In this document: positions 60,968-64,000 of the stretch, one piece after another
Layout: each line of letters begins with the position of its first letter
Position numbering within the stretch: the first letter of the stretch is position 1
NCBI GenBank assembly: GCA_036008465.1
Contig: DASYNP010000091.1
Span: 1 to 64,000 of the forward strand
Direction: 5' to 3'
DNA from: DASPSM01 sp036008465
GTDB lineage: Bacteria; Planctomycetota; Planctomycetia; Planctomycetales; Planctomycetaceae
Length of the DNA: 64,000 nucleotides
Notes under the pieces: model-generated
What the model saw: only the letters and a program-made list of their open reading frames with translations
What the model was told of the DNA's origin: nothing
Databases searched by the model: none
Translations under genes and position numbers: made by a program

Positions 60968-61287
60968 GGGAATCTCCTTTTCTGCAAGAGTCTGGGCCAG
61001 GCCCGCGATGCGGCCGCCCTATTAAACATATCGGCTCTTTTGGGGCAAGAGCGGTTCGATGGGCCCAAGCTGTTGATCTTTTGCCAGGCACTTTCCCGGA
61101 CTTACTCACCAGTGAGGATGCATAAGCTCGACGACTCGTGGCAAAGACAATTTGGGAAGGGCTGCAGAGGAAATCCGCCCGTTCAGTCGGCTTCGGGCAT
61201 CTTGACACATCTACGCGAAACACCTATTTTCACGCAGCCTTACGAGCTTAAGTTTGCCGGTCAGGCAAACAATGAGGGACGTTCTCC
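60968..61287. other. intergenic region upstream of the flippase gene
   Basis: About 320 bases between the divergent secreted-protein and flippase genes. It contains the promoter-like pair at 61202-61230. No RNA gene or large repeat is seen. Confidence 0.5.
61202..61230 (+). promoter_or_regulatory. sigma-70-like promoter for the flippase/asnB genes
   Basis: TTGACA at 61202-61207 is a perfect -35, followed after 17 bases by TATTTT (61225-61230), a four-of-six -10. The start of transcription would be about 50 bases before the flippase ATG at 61288. Confidence 0.55.
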
Positions 61288-62796
61288 ATGGAGGGGGAAT
61301 CGAAGCGGACCTTGCTGTTGTCGGTCCGCTACGCTACTGCCGGCATCGGCAGGCAGGCGCTGAACTTTCTGCTGTTTGCCGTCTGGGCGCATTACCTGTC
61401 GCCGAGTGACTTCGGCGTGCTGGCCCTGTTGGTCATCAGCGGCACGCTGGTCTTGCGCTCCGTCGAGACGCCCGTCGGCTACGCGCTCCAGCGATTTTAC
61501 TTCCGCCCCGACTACGTCGACCGCCGCGACGCGCTAGTGTTCAATCTGGTGCTCTTTGTGATCGCCAACGCGCTGGCCGTGCTCTTCCTCTACTATCTGG
61601 CCGGCGGTTTGGTCGCCGGATGGCTGCTACAAGACGGCGACTTGGCTGCAACCGTGCGCTTGCACGGATTGTGGGTCGCATTCTCGATCACCACTTCGCT
61701 CTCGGGCGTGTTTGCACTGCTGCTCGAGCGGGCGAGAGTCTTTAACGTCGCCTCTCTGTTGGGCGTCGTGGCGACGGGCGTCGTCTCCATCGCACTTTTG
61801 ATTTTCACGCAGCTGGGCCTGAAGGCAGTCATCATCGGACAGGCTTCTGGGCTTTTGTTTCAGACGCTGCTTTGCCTGCCCGTGCTCCGCGGTCACGTGC
61901 GGCCGGTCTTGAATTGGGCCGTTCTCCGCGAGCCGCTGCGGTTCGGCTACGCGGCCTTGCCTTCGGGATACTCGAATATCTTGATCATTGCCGGCGATCG
62001 GTATGTCTTACAGATGATTCTGCGATCAACCTACCAGGTCGGCCTCTATTCGTTTGCTTGCAACATCGCCAACCTGGTGACGTTGGCCATTGGCACGCCC
62101 GTGATCGGCGGCGTCTGGCCGACGGTCCGCCGAATGGAAGCCAGCCCCGATCGTCAACGGGCGTTCTTGCGGCAGATGACGACCTTTGTGTGCGCCGCGA
62201 GCGTCGCACTGGTCGTGTTTTTGTCTGTTTTTAGCGGCGAAGCGATCCGCGTGCTCGCGTGGGGGAAGCCGGAATTCGCGGCCGCCGCAGTCGTAGTCCC
62301 GCTGCTGGCCTTCTCCCAAGCTTTGCAGGGGCTGGCGGCATTTACCGAAGCCGGCATCAGCCTCGGAAACCGGCCCGCGTACATTTCGGGAATCGCGATC
62401 AGCTGCGCGGTTGCGAACATCGGTTTGAATTTTCTGCTGGTTCCGCGATTCGGACTGCTCGGCGCGGGCTGGGCGACGCTGACTTCGTTCGTACTCTGGA
62501 ACGCGCTGCACGTCTATTTTTCGCGCAGATTTTATCGGATCGCCTTTGACGTCCGCCGGTTCGCGCATGCCGGGTTGGCCGGGGCGTTTCTCATCGTCGT
62601 CAGCCGGGCGATTCCAGCGGACCTCAATCTGCTGATCGCGTGTCCGCTCAAGGCACTCCTGGTGCTCGCGTATCCGGCATTGCTTCTGCTGACTGGATTT
62701 TTGACGCCCGACGAGTGGCAGAGGCTGGGGAGCTTTATGCGTGGGGCGCGCCAAGGCGGGTTCAGGTCGATGGTGGGGGCACTGACGCAATCCTAG
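61288..62796 (+). CDS. polysaccharide flippase (Wzx/MVF superfamily)
   Basis: A 502-residue polytopic membrane protein with about thirteen or fourteen hydrophobic segments, the size and pattern of Wzx/RfbX lipid-linked oligosaccharide flippases. The N-terminal RYATAGIGRQALNFLLFAVWAHYLSPSDFGVLALLVI is typical of the family. It moves undecaprenyl-linked glycan units across the inner membrane for assembly into polysaccharide. It is followed 29 bases later by the asparagine synthetase gene and preceded by a consensus-like promoter. With the GT2, amino-sugar and membrane genes to its left it marks an exopolysaccharide or surface-glycan locus. Confidence 0.9.
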   Translation: MEGESKRTLLLSVRYATAGIGRQALNFLLFAVWAHYLSPSDFGVLALLVISGTLVLRSVETPVGYALQRFYFRPDYVDRRDALVFNLVLFVIANALAVLFLYYLAGGLVAGWLLQDGDLAATVRLHGLWVAFSITTSLSGVFALLLERARVFNVASLLGVVATGVVSIALLIFTQLGLKAVIIGQASGLLFQTLLCLPVLRGHVRPVLNWAVLREPLRFGYAALPSGYSNILIIAGDRYVLQMILRSTYQVGLYSFACNIANLVTLAIGTPVIGGVWPTVRRMEASPDRQRAFLRQMTTFVCAASVALVVFLSVFSGEAIRVLAWGKPEFAAAAVVVPLLAFSQALQGLAAFTEAGISLGNRPAYISGIAISCAVANIGLNFLLVPRFGLLGAGWATLTSFVLWNALHVYFSRRFYRIAFDVRRFAHAGLAGAFLIVVSRAIPADLNLLIACPLKALLVLAYPALLLLTGFLTPDEWQRLGSFMRGARQGGFRSMVGALTQS

Positions 62797-62825
62797 CGAC
62801 TGCATCATTGGACGGAGGGGGAACT

Positions 62826-64000
62826 ATGTGCGGCATCTGCGGGGTGTACGAATATGCCTCGTCGATGCGCGTCGATCGACAGCAGCTCGCGCGGATGAAC
62901 GCTACGCTGGTGCACCGCGGGCCCGACGAAGACGGGTTCTTCGTCCGCGATCGGGTCGGATTGGCCATGCGGCGGTTACGGATCATCGATCTTGCCGGCG
63001 GCACTCAGCCCATCGCCAACGAGGACGAAACGATCTCGATCGTCTTTAACGGCGAGATCTACAACTACCGCGAGCTGCGCAAGGACTTGATTCGCCTCGG
63101 ACACCGCTTTCGCACGCAGAGCGACACCGAGGTCATCGTGCACGCGTACGAAGAGTTTGGCGTGCAGTGTGTCGAGCATCTGGACGGCATGTTCGCGTTC
63201 GCGATTTACGACGAGCGCATTCCCGGGGCCGGCCGCCTGTTCCTCGCCCGCGACCCCTTCGGCAAGAAGCCGCTGTATTATGCCGATCTCGGCGAGACGC
63301 TGATTTTCGGCTCGGAGATCAAGCCGATCCTCGTGGATCCGCGCGTCTCCAAAGCGGTCGACTTCGAGGCGCTGCACCATTACTTGTCGCTGCTGGTGAT
63401 CCCCGCTCCGTGGAGCATTTTCAAATCGATCCGCAAGTTGCCGGCCGGCCACTGGATGCTGGTCGACGAGCGCGGTCCGGAAATCAAACCTTACTGGAGC
63501 TGCGAGCCGCATTCGGCTGAGGTTCTGGTTCCCGAGCGGGAAGCCGTCGACGAAGTGCGCCGGCTGTTGTTTCGGGCAGTGGAGAAGCGACTGGTTGCCG
63601 ATGTGCCGCTGGGCGCTTTTTTGAGCGGCGGCCTCGATTCGAGCCTCGTCGTCGCGATCATGTCGCGATTGTCGGACCGCCCGGTCAAGACGCTGTCCGT
63701 CGGCTTTGAAGGTCCGAAAAAGCACAACGAGCTGCCATTCGCCCGCCGGCTCGCCGAGCATTGCCGGACCGATCACACCGAGCTGACGCTCAAGCCCGAC
63801 GTCGTCTCGATGGTTCACGATCTCGTGCGGTATGCGGACGAGCCATTCGGCATTTCTTCGGCCCTGCCGACGCTCTTGATCGCACGGGCCGCGCGCGAGC
63901 GGCTGACCGTGGTGCTCACTGGCGACGGCGGGGACGAAATGTTCGGCGGCTATTCGCACTATCTGTGGGAGCGCTGGGCGAGCGCCTTCCGTCGTCTGCC
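62826..64000 (+). CDS. asnB: glutamine-hydrolysing asparagine synthetase (truncated by window edge)
   Basis: The gene runs off the right edge after 391 codons; family members have about 600-650 residues. GGAGGGGG precedes the ATG. Cys2 (MCGICG) is the N-terminal nucleophile of the class II glutaminase domain, with LVHRGPDEDG and FNGEIYNYRELR. The synthetase domain has the PP-loop SGGLDSSLV (ATP pyrophosphatase), TLSVGF and TGDGGDEMFGGY. Asparagine-synthetase-like enzymes in polysaccharide loci often amidate sugars or amino acids in the glycan instead of making free asparagine. The call as AsnB or a glycan-specific relative needs the missing C-terminus. Confidence 0.9.
   Translation, partial: MCGICGVYEYASSMRVDRQQLARMNATLVHRGPDEDGFFVRDRVGLAMRRLRIIDLAGGTQPIANEDETISIVFNGEIYNYRELRKDLIRLGHRFRTQSDTEVIVHAYEEFGVQCVEHLDGMFAFAIYDERIPGAGRLFLARDPFGKKPLYYADLGETLIFGSEIKPILVDPRVSKAVDFEALHHYLSLLVIPAPWSIFKSIRKLPAGHWMLVDERGPEIKPYWSCEPHSAEVLVPEREAVDEVRRLLFRAVEKRLVADVPLGAFLSGGLDSSLVVAIMSRLSDRPVKTLSVGFEGPKKHNELPFARRLAEHCRTDHTELTLKPDVVSMVHDLVRYADEPFGISSALPTLLIARAARERLTVVLTGDGGDEMFGGYSHYLWERWASAFRRL

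Overview
The window looks like a chromosomal segment of a GC-rich planctomycete (Planctomycetota, perhaps order Pirellulales). The evidence is a DUF1559 pilin-like protein, a PilM-type protein with a long C-terminal extension, a DUF1080 (3-keto-disaccharide hydrolase) protein, a PEP-CTERM-like surface protein, and many intergenic palindromes of types I associate with planctomycete genomes. This is inference from gene content; no rRNA is present to confirm it. About 52 protein genes and one tRNA-Leu(GAG) can be supported.

Layout. 1-200: probable 5' edge of an IS110-type transposase gene (only seven codons visible) with its upstream inverted repeat. 197-1830: an MFS anion symporter and a small membrane protein. 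1831-3148: about 1.3 kb without genes, packed with palindromes and direct repeats. 3149-13056: housekeeping and metabolic genes (GNAT acetyltransferase, tRNA-Leu, secreted proteins, a HEAT-repeat protein coupled to an enolase-superfamily enzyme, RibF, an FHA protein, an RluA-type pseudouridine synthase, threonine aldolase, PurU). 13165-16822: a two-component pair and an alkylsulfatase-like metallohydrolase. 17035-19787: a two-gene ABC exporter.

19788-24167 is an island that reads more AT-rich than its surroundings. It holds a putative TauD-like Fe(II)/2-oxoglutarate oxygenase facing a two-gene operon of a PLP aminotransferase and a 612-aa protein that joins an unrecognised helical domain to a nucleoside-phosphorylase/nucleosidase domain. 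This is the most likely place for an undescribed system. 24168-27425 is a compact type III polyketide synthase / FAD oxygenase / methyltransferase cluster. Divergent to it are a YceI lipocalin-like protein, a tocopherol-methyltransferase-like enzyme and a membrane methyltransferase. Together these look like a lipid-phenol pathway.

30302-44818: a Cys/His-rich secreted peptide, DUF1559, cytidylate kinase, a GH38-like glycosidase, a three-gene PilM/PilN/PilO-like cluster with Gly/Met-rich linkers, FolC and a DUF1080 protein. 45500-48973 is a signalling operon (receiver, CheR-like, hybrid kinase) in which the receiver and CheR both lack signature residues. 49354-52752: a WaaP-like kinase fold without its catalytic Asp, a DksA/TraR zinc-finger protein and an HtrA protease. 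52757 to the right edge is a surface-glycan locus: two large polytopic membrane proteins, a methyltransferase, a GT2 glycosyltransferase, a DegT/DnrJ sugar aminotransferase, a flippase and a truncated asparagine synthetase.

Start codons were chosen by Shine-Dalgarno match, overlap with neighbours and family N-termini. GTG and TTG starts are noted where used.
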